Assembly (NCBI GenBank): GCA_002457435.1
Contig: NTLA01000012.1
Location: 1 to 56,485 of the forward strand
Direction of reading: 5' to 3'
DNA length: 56,485 bases
From: Acidimicrobiales bacterium MED-G01
GTDB lineage: Bacteria; Actinomycetota; Acidimicrobiia; Acidimicrobiales; Poriferisodalaceae
The notes beneath the pieces were generated by a model. The model saw only the letters and a list, made by a program, of their open reading frames with translations. It did no database searches and was not told the DNA's origin. Within the stretch, counting starts at the first letter, position 1; every line of letters starts with the position of its first letter. The position numbers were made by a program, and so were the translations under genes. Shown one piece after another: positions 18,666-26,129 of this stretch.

Positions 18666-19220
18666 TCAATCATCAATCCAAGTTTCCGAAGGTACTCCCA
18701 AGCCGTCAGCTATTCGGTTGGCGTAGGCGTAGTAGGCGGTGACTTCAGCTATGTCGAGGACATCTCGGTCACTGAATTCCACTGCACGCAACTGGTCGAC
18801 ATCGCCAGACCTCATTTGTGAAGGTGTATGGGTGAGTTTCGTCGCGTAGGCCAGCATTGCTTTTCTTTTTTCGCTGAGCGGAGCAGACCGCCAGTCTTGC
18901 TCTACTGCCGCGAGTAGCGCATCGTCTTTCAGTAGTCGGCGCAGACCGCGCCGATGGTGCTTTATTCAGTAATGGCAATCGTTTTCAAGGCTCACCACGA
19001 GAGCAATCAGCTCCCGTTCGACCTTCCGTAAACCCCTGGTACCCGCCATAGCTGATCTGTAAACCCCGTCATGAGCAGCTAACCCTCTCGGATTAAGAGA
19101 ATGGATCGACATGATGTAATCAATGCGGCCGTAGTTCTTATCGACAACTCGGCCGTAAAGGCTGTCTAGGGCCTCATCTTCAGACCATTCTTCATCTGGG
19201 ACAATTTCAATCCATGCCAT
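18666..19220 (-). CDS. AhpD/CMD-family peroxidase-related selenoprotein (UGA read as selenocysteine at residue 85)
   Basis: I read this as one 184-residue gene with an in-frame TGA at 18966-18968. Before it the frame gives 'VERELIALVVSLENDCHY', and after it 'IKHHRRGLRRLLKDDALLA', which continues through the rest of a carboxymuconolactone-decarboxylase (CMD) domain to 'GVPSETWIDD'. Cys82-x-x-Sec85-x3-His89, with Glu70 twelve residues before Cys82, matches the catalytic spacing of AhpD (Glu118, Cys130, Cys133, His137), with the TGA replacing the second cysteine. A perfect 7-bp hairpin follows 11 bases after the TGA (see the SECIS entry). The family reduces peroxides. The start at 19220 begins 'MAWIEIVP', typical for the family. 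A gene caller would split this into two fragments. The alternative is a nonsense mutation. Confidence 0.85.
18936..18954 (-). promoter_or_regulatory. candidate bacterial SECIS element for the 18666-19220 selenoprotein
   Basis: On the minus strand a perfect 7-bp stem, TCGGCGC / GCGCCGA, encloses the 5-base loop GGTCT. The loop begins 18 bases after the TGA (18966-18968) and its first two bases are GG. Bacterial SECIS elements are short hairpins inside the coding region just after the UGA, with a G in the first two loop positions, and SelB binds the apical loop. All these points are met. SelB binding itself is inferred. Confidence 0.75.
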
Positions 19221-19287
19221 GCCACTATCGTGCCCTGTTCGAGGCAACTACGGTGGCAAAAAGTGAAACCTTGGCTAGGAAGCATTC

Positions 19288-20406
19288 ATGACTCAAACTC
19301 CGACATCAATTATTCAGGCATGTCACGAGGCCTCGGATCTTGAAGTCCGACCTGATTTAACGACTGCCCACGCGTATGTATGGGAGAAGCTCGCTGCTCC
19401 GGGGACATGGTGGAATGGCCACGAACGGCTAGCGATTGCCGAGGTTGTCCGTGCAGCTTTAGACGACGCTGATCCGATTCCGCCTTGGGAGAGCGCCTCG
19501 TCTATGGGGCGCATTCCAATAGACCGTGTCATTAGTCCCGAGCTACAAGACGCTGTTTACCGCCTTGCCCGACATGCAGGAACATTGACTGAGGACTGGT
19601 ACCTGACCATGCGCGATGCCACAGGTGTCACGCCTCAACAATGGGTAGAAGTGATCGAAGTAGCCATGAGCGTCGCTTCGGTTCTTCGATTCGCCCAGTT
19701 GGCAGGCCTCGAACGCCCAGAATTTCCAGCGGCTCTCAACGGAGAGCCTTCCAGACAAGATCAGCCGTCGAAACCCGCGAAACATCATTGGGTACCGGTT
19801 GTCCACCTTGAAGATATGACACCAGAACTCGCACCGTTTTACGAAGGACTTCCCGCCGTCGCTCCAGTGATACGAGCCTTGAGTTCAGTACCGGCCGCCA
19901 TGGATACCTTGGCCGCCCTTTCCAGCGCTCAATACATACCGATGCGCGAGATGGTCGACCTGAATTGGAGCAGAGGCACTTTGTCTCGACGGCAAATCGA
20001 GTTTGTGGCCGGGCGACTATCAGCTCTTCGGGAGTGCTTCTATTGAACTGCTGCCCATTCAATGATGCTCCGTGCGAGCAGCTCCGCAAACGACCTCGAA
20101 CTAGACCTCTCGCTAGTGCGCGGTGACGCTAGTGAAAGCGACGCCGTCCAGCATGCGGCAGCATTGGCAGCTTTGGTCGACGCCTCAATCAATGACCTTG
20201 ATGCGCTGCCCGCTGCCCGCTCAGCTTTAGTCGAAGCGACAGATACAGCGACAATGCTTGACGCTTCCGCCGTAGTCGCCAACTTTGAAATGATGACCAG
20301 AATCGCGGATGGAACAGGTACTCGTCATCCATCGGATCGACTCGATTCGATGTCTGACATAAGCACTGCGCTGGGCCTTAATCAGTTCGTTTCGGCACGG
20401 GTCTAG
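19288..20406 (+). CDS. two-domain AhpD/CMD-like selenoprotein (UGA read as selenocysteine at residue 253)
   Basis: I read this as one 372-residue gene with an in-frame TGA at 20044-20046. The frame gives 'SRRQIEFVAGRLSALRECFY', then TGA, then 'TAAHSMMLRASS', running on to a TAG at 20406. Glu238-x11-Cys250-x2-Sec253-x3-His257 again matches the AhpD catalytic pattern, with UGA replacing the second cysteine. Residues 1-150 look like a CMD-like helical domain without redox cysteines ('WWNGHERLAIAEVVRAAL'); residues 165-340 form the catalytic domain. GGAAG precedes the ATG. A hairpin fitting a SECIS follows the TGA. It is divergent from the other selenoprotein gene with 67 bases between, so the two may share regulation. 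A caller would report it truncated at 252 residues. Confidence 0.82.
20066..20080 (+). promoter_or_regulatory. candidate bacterial SECIS element for the 19288-20406 selenoprotein
   Basis: A perfect 5-bp stem, TGCTC / GAGCA, encloses the 5-base loop CGTGC. The loop starts 24 bases after the TGA at 20044-20046 and has G in its second position, as expected for a SelB-bound bacterial SECIS. An alternative weaker pairing, GCTGC (20050-20054) with GCAGC (20078-20082), exists. The stem is shorter than that of its partner gene, so confidence is lower. Confidence 0.65.
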
Positions 20407-20424
20407 CCCGCGAAACAAACTGAC

Positions 20425-21204
20425 TCAATCGTCACCCCATTCACGTGGCTCGTCACCGAAGTAGGTCGTTCTCGCCACCCGAGAACTGTCACTCTTACCC
20501 ATATATCCAACAGCAACATGATCCATGTGTTGAATAGCGCGACCCATCGGCATTGCCTGCGCGTTGATTGAAGCCTTTGTAACCGTCACCGGCACAGGAG
20601 GTTGTTTCACTACCTCAGCGGCAAGTTCTTCGGCAGCTGGTATCAACCCATCGTCATCGTTGACCGTTGCCGTGAAATAACCAAATTCATTTAATTCCGT
20701 CATCTCATAGGTGCGACCAAGTATCAGCATTTCCTTGGCTTTGTGGGGTCCCACAAGATTGACCAACGCGGGAAGTGAGTGCCAAGTCAGATTGAAACCA
20801 ATGCTGACTTCATTCAGAGTTAGTTTCACGGTCGGGCTGCCAAGTCTGAAATCGCATGCTGCCGGCAGCACCGCGCCACCTCCAATCATGTACCCATGAC
20901 ATAACGCGATAGTGATCGGATTCATATGCATGAGCGTGTCGTACATCGACGCCCCCTGTTTCGATCCCAGCATTGCGTCTTGGGGAGTTGTACGGGGTTG
21001 TTTCAGATCAGCGCCTGAACACAGAGATTTACCTTCTCCTCGAACAATTACAACTCGAATTGATGCATCGGCATCAAGTAGCCGGGCAGCTTCGTGCATG
21101 TCCGCAACCAGTTGAGCATTCACCGCGTTGTGAACTTCTGGACGGTTCAGCACGAGATGGCGAACAGCTCCTTCGCCGTCGATTTTGACAGTCTCAAATT
21201 CCAT
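20425..21204 (-). CDS. enoyl-CoA hydratase/isomerase family protein
   Basis: A 259-residue crotonase. 'LVLNRPEVHNAVNAQLVADM' and the oxyanion loop 'GEGKSLCSGADLKQP' are clear, as is 'CHGYMIGGGAVLPAACDFRLGSP'. The loop that carries the hydratase Glu reads 'LNEVSIGFNLTWHSLPAL', so the second catalytic residue is not obvious and the reaction may differ from simple hydration. It is convergent with the second selenoprotein (18 bases between) and divergent from the SDR at 21291. Confidence 0.88.
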   Translation of the reverse strand: MEFETVKIDGEGAVRHLVLNRPEVHNAVNAQLVADMHEAARLLDADASIRVVIVRGEGKSLCSGADLKQPRTTPQDAMLGSKQGASMYDTLMHMNPITIALCHGYMIGGGAVLPAACDFRLGSPTVKLTLNEVSIGFNLTWHSLPALVNLVGPHKAKEMLILGRTYEMTELNEFGYFTATVNDDDGLIPAAEELAAEVVKQPPVPVTVTKASINAQAMPMGRAIQHMDHVAVGYMGKSDSSRVARTTYFGDEPREWGDD

Positions 21205-21290
21205 TTTGAGAGTCTTCCAGAGAGTTGCCGACTTCGCTCAACCTCCGCCTTCTAGTATTCGTCACGAACGAAATTTCGGAGGAAAGCGTT

Positions 21291-22064
21291 ATGGGCTACG
21301 AAGGGTTCGATTTAACTGGCAAGGTCGCTGTGGTCACCGGAGGAAATGGGGGCATTGGTCTCGGTTTTGCTCGGGCCCTAGCCGCCGCAGGGGCCGACGT
21401 GAGTGTCTGGGGAACAAACCCTGAAAAAAACGCAGCAGCCGAACAAGAACTTCAGGCAATTAATCCTTCCGCGTCATCAGTTCAATGCAATGTCGCGAAT
21501 GAGGATGAAGTAGAAGAATGCATGGCGTCAGTAATAGAAAAATATGGCCGGATTGACGGTTGCTTCCCCAATGCCGGTATCGGCACACAAAACCAAAAAC
21601 CCTTCTTCGAGCACTCCAACGACGACTGGTTTTCTGTACTTGACGTCAATCTGAACGGTGTCTTCTACACCCTGCGTGCCGCTAGCCGACAAATGGTTGC
21701 TCAGGGTGAAGGTGGCTCTCTCGTGCTCACCTCAAGCGGTACCGCTATCCAAGGTTCGCCCAAAGGTCAGGCGTACGCTGCGTCTAAAGGCGCGATGCTG
21801 GCGATGATGATGGGGCTTTCAGTTGAAATGGCTCGTTACAAAATCACTGCGAACGCAGTCATACCCGGCTGGATAGAGACAGATATGACATCCGGGTTGT
21901 TTGGCTGGGACAAGTTCGTGGACAACGTGATGCCCCGAATTCCCATGCGCCGGTGGGGGCAACCAGACGACTTTGGCGCTATCGCCGTTTATTTGATGAG
22001 CGACGCCAGCAGGTGGCATACCGGTGACGTCATAAAGATCGACGGCGGATTCAGCATTTTCTAG
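21291..22064 (+). CDS. SDR-family NAD(P)-dependent oxidoreductase
   Basis: A 257-residue classical short-chain dehydrogenase. It shows 'VVTGGNGGIGLGFARALAAAGADVSVWG' (Rossmann nucleotide site), 'PNAGIG' in place of NNAG, Ser in 'LVLTSSGTAIQG' and the catalytic 'YAASK' Tyr-x-x-x-Lys, ending in 'IKIDGGFSIF'. The ATG at 21291 has GGAGGAA 6 bases upstream. Its stop codon overlaps the GTG start of the AlkB gene by one base, so the two are translationally coupled. Confidence 0.92.
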   Translation: MGYEGFDLTGKVAVVTGGNGGIGLGFARALAAAGADVSVWGTNPEKNAAAEQELQAINPSASSVQCNVANEDEVEECMASVIEKYGRIDGCFPNAGIGTQNQKPFFEHSNDDWFSVLDVNLNGVFYTLRAASRQMVAQGEGGSLVLTSSGTAIQGSPKGQAYAASKGAMLAMMMGLSVEMARYKITANAVIPGWIETDMTSGLFGWDKFVDNVMPRIPMRRWGQPDDFGAIAVYLMSDASRWHTGDVIKIDGGFSIF

Positions 22065-22702
22065 TGGAAAGTCACCGATTGCTTTCTCAACAGTCGCTGT
22101 TTCAGGGCCCTTCTGTCGAAGAGTTCGAGTTACCTGGAGCTGATCTCACTCTTCACAAATCTGTGTGGGTGCAACCTGACGGTGACCTGCTGTGTCAGCA
22201 GTTAGTCGAGGAACTCGAGTGGAGCCAGGACAAAATTTCAATGTTCGGGCAAGTACACGATGTCCCAAGGCTGAACGCCTGGTACGGAGATCGGGACTGC
22301 TCCTACAGTTGGTCAGGGATTCAGATGAGCCCGATGGAATGGACTCCGACTCTGAGCAGTATTCGACAACGCGTCATCGAATTAGCTGGTGAGGAATTCA
22401 ACTCGGTATTAGCGAATCTGTATCGAGATGGTTCCGACAAAGTTGATTGGCACGCAGATGACGAACAGGTATTGGGGCTTACTCCGGTAATCGCTTCGGT
22501 AAGTTTTGGTGCTTCTCGCAAGTTTCGCCTGCGGCGCAAAGATCGGTCCCTTACAGCCACGGACATAGTCCTAGATTCTGGGGACGTTCTCGTAATGCGC
22601 GGCCCGACGCAACAACTTTGGGAGCACCAAGTGCCTCGCACAAAAATGGTGAAAGAGCCCCGTGTGAACCTGACCTTTAGGAAAGTGCGAGTAGCGGCGT
22701 GA
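22064..22702 (+). CDS. alkB: AlkB-like 2-oxoglutarate/Fe(II) dioxygenase
   Basis: A 212-residue AlkB-family protein. It has His130-x-Asp132 ('DWHADDE') and His188 ('WEHQVP') as iron ligands and Arg200-x5-Arg206 ('RVNLTFR') for 2-oxoglutarate, the exact AlkB pattern. 'NAWYGDRDCSYSWSG' forms the nucleotide-recognition lid. It demethylates alkylated bases (1-methyladenine, 3-methylcytosine) in DNA or RNA. Coupling by a 1-base overlap to an SDR is not explained by that role. Confidence 0.92.
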   Translation: MESHRLLSQQSLFQGPSVEEFELPGADLTLHKSVWVQPDGDLLCQQLVEELEWSQDKISMFGQVHDVPRLNAWYGDRDCSYSWSGIQMSPMEWTPTLSSIRQRVIELAGEEFNSVLANLYRDGSDKVDWHADDEQVLGLTPVIASVSFGASRKFRLRRKDRSLTATDIVLDSGDVLVMRGPTQQLWEHQVPRTKMVKEPRVNLTFRKVRVAA

Positions 22703-22733
22703 AAATCGCTCTATTCCCTTAGCGTTACCAACA

Positions 22734-23339
22734 GTGACTGCGCGAACTTCGATCCCTTGGAGATACCTACGTCTAGCTGTTGGTCTTGTCTTCTTCGGCG
22801 TCGGCTTGGGGCTTGTCGTTCTTGGAGATTTTGGTCTACCACCCTGGGATATTTTGCATCAGGGCCTCGCTGAACAAACCTTCCTGACATTCGGCACAGC
22901 CATGATTGTTATCGGGATAGTGCTACTGATTGCTCTCGTAATACTCAAAGAGCCGTTGGGCGTCGGAACACTCGCAAACGTGTTGGTCATCGGGTTGGTC
23001 GTCGACGCGACCATAAGCATCGGAGGGGACCCATCCAATTCGGTAATAAGAGCCTTGTGCACGGCTCTTGGGCCAATTGTCGTTGCAATCGGCTCAGGAT
23101 TTTATATCGGGGCTCGGTTCGGGCCTGGGCCGCGCGATGGACTGATGACGGCACTCGATAGGCGTGGTGTTGCTATTTGGAAAGCTCGAACCTTGATTGA
23201 AGGTGCTGCGCTGGCTTGTGGCCTAGTGATGGGAGGGACTATCGGATGGGGAACAGTTTGGTTTGTCGTCGTTATCGGCCCAGCAGTCCAATTCTTCTTG
23301 CGCAGGCTCGACACCGAGCCAACCAGCACTGGGACATAG
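22734..23339 (+). CDS. YczE/YitT-family integral membrane protein
   Basis: A 201-residue membrane protein with about five hydrophobic segments, starting with a GTG at 22734. 'GDFGLPPWDILHQGL', 'GPRDGLMTALDRRG' and 'GWGTVWFVVVIGPAVQFFL' are the recurrent motifs of the YczE branch of the YitT family. Its function is unsettled; YczE in Bacillus affects lipopeptide production. It follows alkB by 31 bases on the same strand. Confidence 0.85.
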   Translation: MTARTSIPWRYLRLAVGLVFFGVGLGLVVLGDFGLPPWDILHQGLAEQTFLTFGTAMIVIGIVLLIALVILKEPLGVGTLANVLVIGLVVDATISIGGDPSNSVIRALCTALGPIVVAIGSGFYIGARFGPGPRDGLMTALDRRGVAIWKARTLIEGAALACGLVMGGTIGWGTVWFVVVIGPAVQFFLRRLDTEPTSTGT

Positions 23340-23380
23340 ATTCATCCACTTCGGATGTGGATATGAAGATCAGGAAGTCG

Positions 23381-24526
23381 TCAACCGAAAATTGGATCGA
23401 ACACACTTGAGGGCAGCGAGTCATTCCAGTTCTCGGAATTAAAAAGTTCTGCAGCTAAGCGTCCGAGTTCATCGCTGCTCTTGGCAGCCGCTCCGCACCC
23501 TCCCAGGGCCACGGCGACACCGCTTTCGACCCAGCCGATGTAGGGATGGTCCGTTGAAGTGTTGGTTACTACACAAGGTTTCTGTGCCCAGCTGGTGATC
23601 TCTACACCGGGCAATAGGCCGAGTAATGAGTTCTTTAGAGCTTCTACTTCGATGGGGTCACCGTCGCTGTGGAACCATTGAGTCAAGGCTTGTTGGGTAA
23701 CTGGCTCGGAGCCACGTAAATTTCCGCCGATTTTGAGTGCGATTCGCCCATCTGGATAGCGGACTGGGGGCACCCAGTAGATCTCTTCAAGTCGGTCATC
23801 TGGTGGATCAACACATATCAGGCTTGGCAGATCGCCGTCGATGGACATTTCTGCGGTGACAGTTGTTCGAGGCATGCGCCTGAGGTCAAGCGGTCGATTG
23901 AGAAGTTCTGAACCAAAGGCTCCTGTAGTTACAAGTACCCGTTCAGCGGTCAATGATCCGCAATTTCCATCAATCTGGTATCCACCAAGGTGCTCGGTCA
24001 GTGTTGACGCCGATTCTCTGATGACCAAGCCGTGTGCTTGCTCCACAAGGTTGGTTTGAGCATTCACTAGGCGCCGTGGATTGATGTATCCAGCGGGCGA
24101 ACCTTCATAGAGAACGGGGTGCCCGTTCGTCAGAGAAATCCCTGTCTCTGCTGCTACCCAGTCGGTATCAACTGCACGGGCCTCACCTCCGGCTAACTCA
24201 GAATTTTCGAGCCATTCCGAAATCCTCGGCGACGAGCTAACTAGCCCACACGTCGAATGGAATTCAATGCCCGATCGGTCAGCAATATCTGCGTAACGAG
24301 CTATCGAACGAGCAGCCAACTCGGACCAGACACGGGTTCGCCCTGCGATTCGTGTAATTCGCCCTTCATCGGGGTGACTACAAAACGGCCCTTGGCTGGT
24401 TCGTCGATCAGGTGGTTCATCAGGACCGATGACAACAACTTTGTGTCCTGCCTCTGCCAAATGACGCGCCGCAGCAGAGCCAATGAGGCCTCGGCCAATG
24501 ACTGCTACTTCGTGCGAGGCAGTCAC
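23381..24526 (-). CDS. FAD-dependent amino-acid/amine oxidase (DAO family)
   Basis: A 381-residue protein with an N-terminal FAD-binding Rossmann motif, 'VIGRGLIGSAAARHLAEAGHKVVVIG'. The body resembles sarcosine oxidase and N-methyltryptophan oxidase, ending in 'GVAVALGGCGAAAKSSDELGRLAAELF'. A Cys in 'PFCSHPDEGRITRI' sits near the loop after the FAD site. It would oxidise a secondary or primary amine to an imine with release of hydrogen peroxide. The start is GTG at 24526, just 5 bases after the RidA-like gene, whose family removes reactive imines. Confidence 0.87.
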   Translation of the reverse strand: MTASHEVAVIGRGLIGSAAARHLAEAGHKVVVIGPDEPPDRRTSQGPFCSHPDEGRITRIAGRTRVWSELAARSIARYADIADRSGIEFHSTCGLVSSSPRISEWLENSELAGGEARAVDTDWVAAETGISLTNGHPVLYEGSPAGYINPRRLVNAQTNLVEQAHGLVIRESASTLTEHLGGYQIDGNCGSLTAERVLVTTGAFGSELLNRPLDLRRMPRTTVTAEMSIDGDLPSLICVDPPDDRLEEIYWVPPVRYPDGRIALKIGGNLRGSEPVTQQALTQWFHSDGDPIEVEALKNSLLGLLPGVEITSWAQKPCVVTNTSTDHPYIGWVESGVAVALGGCGAAAKSSDELGRLAAELFNSENWNDSLPSSVFDPIFG

Positions 24527-24531
24527 CTTTA

Positions 24532-24918
24532 TTAGCTAAGAACAGCTTGGGCCCGAATTTCCACGACCGCTCCAGGCATGGCAAGTTCTGTGCATCCAAT
24601 AGCAGTCCACGCCGGGTAAGGCTCGCTGATCATCTCATCTTTGACCGCTATGAATTCTCTCAGGTGCTCTCGCATCCCTATGTGGTAACTCGTCAGTTCA
24701 ACAATATTGGACAGATCTCCGCCGGCCTCTGTCAGAACCGCTTCAATGTGTTGGAACGCGAGCCGGAATTGTTCAGTGAAGTCTTCTGGACATTTGCCGG
24801 AGGCGTCACTGCCTACTTGTCCTGACATCAGCAACAAGTTGCCGGTCTTTACGCCTGGAGCAAAGTGAAAATTGTCGTACATGGCCTGCTGTGAGGCTGG
24901 AATTATGCGTTCAGTCAT
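24532..24918 (-). CDS. RidA/YjgF-family protein lacking the catalytic arginine
   Basis: A 128-residue single-domain RidA-like protein. 'GNLLLMSGQVGSD' and 'QFRLAFQHIEAVLTEAGGDLSNIVELTSYHIGM' are the family strands. Canonical RidA enzymes carry an Arg in 'PARTxVG'; here the sequence is 'PAWTAIG', so imine deaminase activity of the RidA type is unlikely and it probably belongs to a non-canonical Rid group. It is the promoter-proximal gene of a two-gene operon with the FAD amine oxidase, suggesting action on the imine product or on a related intermediate. Confidence 0.9.
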   Translation of the reverse strand: MTERIIPASQQAMYDNFHFAPGVKTGNLLLMSGQVGSDASGKCPEDFTEQFRLAFQHIEAVLTEAGGDLSNIVELTSYHIGMREHLREFIAVKDEMISEPYPAWTAIGCTELAMPGAVVEIRAQAVLS

Positions 24919-25009
24919 CGCTGCAGAGTAGCTGCGGCAGGGCTCTCAACTCCACACGAACGATTCTTTTCAGCAAATACGGTCTGCAGGCCGCCCTCCC
25001 ATAGTTCCG

Positions 25010-26047
25010 CTACTGCGACGTGGTTTCAGAAATCAGATCAAAAATGGGTTCATAGGCGTGTACCCCTGCTGCTTCATTTCTTTGCGCCACTCGCATCATC
25101 ACGATCTGGTCTGCGACACCCTCATAATCATTGACGCGTCGGGCACACTCTGACGGCGTTCCGCTAATGGTCATGGTGTCGATGATCTCTTCGGGCATCA
25201 GCTTCATCGCTTCGGAAGTATTTCCTTTGGGCATGAGGTCCGCGAGCATGTCGGCTGCTTCGACGAACCCCTGTTGACGTATCTGGGAGTCGTAGTAGGG
25301 GTGAGGAACAGGGTGAAACAATCCACAGACTGCAGCTTTGGCGGCATCACGAGCAGCTTCAGAATCATCGTTCACACTGACAAGGGCACCCATCGGAAAC
25401 GCGAGTTCTGAGCCATCTCTCCCCACCGATTCCGCGGCAGCAATTGCGTTAGGTCGGACCGTGTCGCGCATGAAGTCCGCCGACGCCATGATGCCCACCC
25501 CAATCCCATCACTTACTTCTGCTGCTAGTTGCATCATGTTCGGTCCCGAGGCCGAGAGATAGACCGGTACAGATTCCCGCAGAGGAGGAAAACTTGCTCT
25601 CCACTTGGCGACCTGGTGCACAGGGCCGTCATAGGTCACTCGGTTCCCTACGGGGGCTGCGGCTACTTGACGGACTATTTGAACAAAGTCACGCATCGCT
25701 GCAAGCGGTTTCGAGGAATCGACGCCCATATACCAATCATTGAAATGAAGGTTGCCGGTACCTACTCCCATCACGAAACGTCCACCGCTCATTTCGTCCA
25801 AGTCTCTTGCAGTGAGTCCCGTCAACCAAGGGGACCTTGCAAAAGCATTCATAACGTAGGTTCCTACTTCAATCGACTCAGTCGCAGCAATAACGGCGGA
25901 AGCTTGTGTGACAGCACTTCGGCCTGCTTCGGCCAGCATCACCGACCCTGCACCTACTGCTTCCATTTCGCGTGCGACAGTTACGACAGTTTCAAAACTT
26001 TGTTCAAATCCAAGAAGGGGCCCTAAACGCATCTCTAGTCCAATCAC
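25010..26047 (-). CDS. LLM-class flavin/F420-dependent oxidoreductase
   Basis: A 340-345-residue LLM barrel protein. 'VAREMEAVGAGSVMLAEAG', 'IEVGTYVMNAFARSPWLTGLTARDLDEMSGGRFVMGVGTGN' and 'VPVYLSASGPNMMQLAAEVSDGIGVGIM' are diagnostic. The start may be GTG at 26047 or ATG at 26032; the latter has GGACTAGAG before it. It is the sixth LLM gene in this window. It is divergent from the CoA-transferase at 26130, so their promoters lie in the roughly 80-100-base gap. Confidence 0.87.
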   Translation of the reverse strand: MIGLEMRLGPLLGFEQSFETVVTVAREMEAVGAGSVMLAEAGRSAVTQASAVIAATESIEVGTYVMNAFARSPWLTGLTARDLDEMSGGRFVMGVGTGNLHFNDWYMGVDSSKPLAAMRDFVQIVRQVAAAPVGNRVTYDGPVHQVAKWRASFPPLRESVPVYLSASGPNMMQLAAEVSDGIGVGIMASADFMRDTVRPNAIAAAESVGRDGSELAFPMGALVSVNDDSEAARDAAKAAVCGLFHPVPHPYYDSQIRQQGFVEAADMLADLMPKGNTSEAMKLMPEEIIDTMTISGTPSECARRVNDYEGVADQIVMMRVAQRNEAAGVHAYEPIFDLISETTSQ

Positions 26048-26129
26048 AAGTTGGAGTCATGACCGTAGCGGCCATCGCCTCGCCAAGGTCGGGTTGCAGA
26101 GCCTAACGTCATAGCGACAAAGGAATGAG

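Noticed and set aside
18769-18978. Separate 69-residue minus-strand reading frame
   Set aside because: It lies in another frame across the selenoprotein gene and has low-complexity, Arg/Ser-rich sequence without family similarity.
18666-19220. Pseudogene or frameshift explanation for the broken CMD gene
   Set aside because: Both halves are in the same frame, no indel is needed, and the single TGA is at the catalytic Cys with a SECIS-like hairpin behind it. A second gene shows the same pattern.
20062-20406. Independent 114-residue gene
   Set aside because: It has no ribosome site and is in frame with the upstream gene; it is the C-terminal part after the Sec codon.
23344-23362. ATCCAC/GTGGAT hairpin as intrinsic terminator between convergent genes
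   Set aside because: Only 6 bp with a mixed loop and no U-run; too weak to list as a feature.
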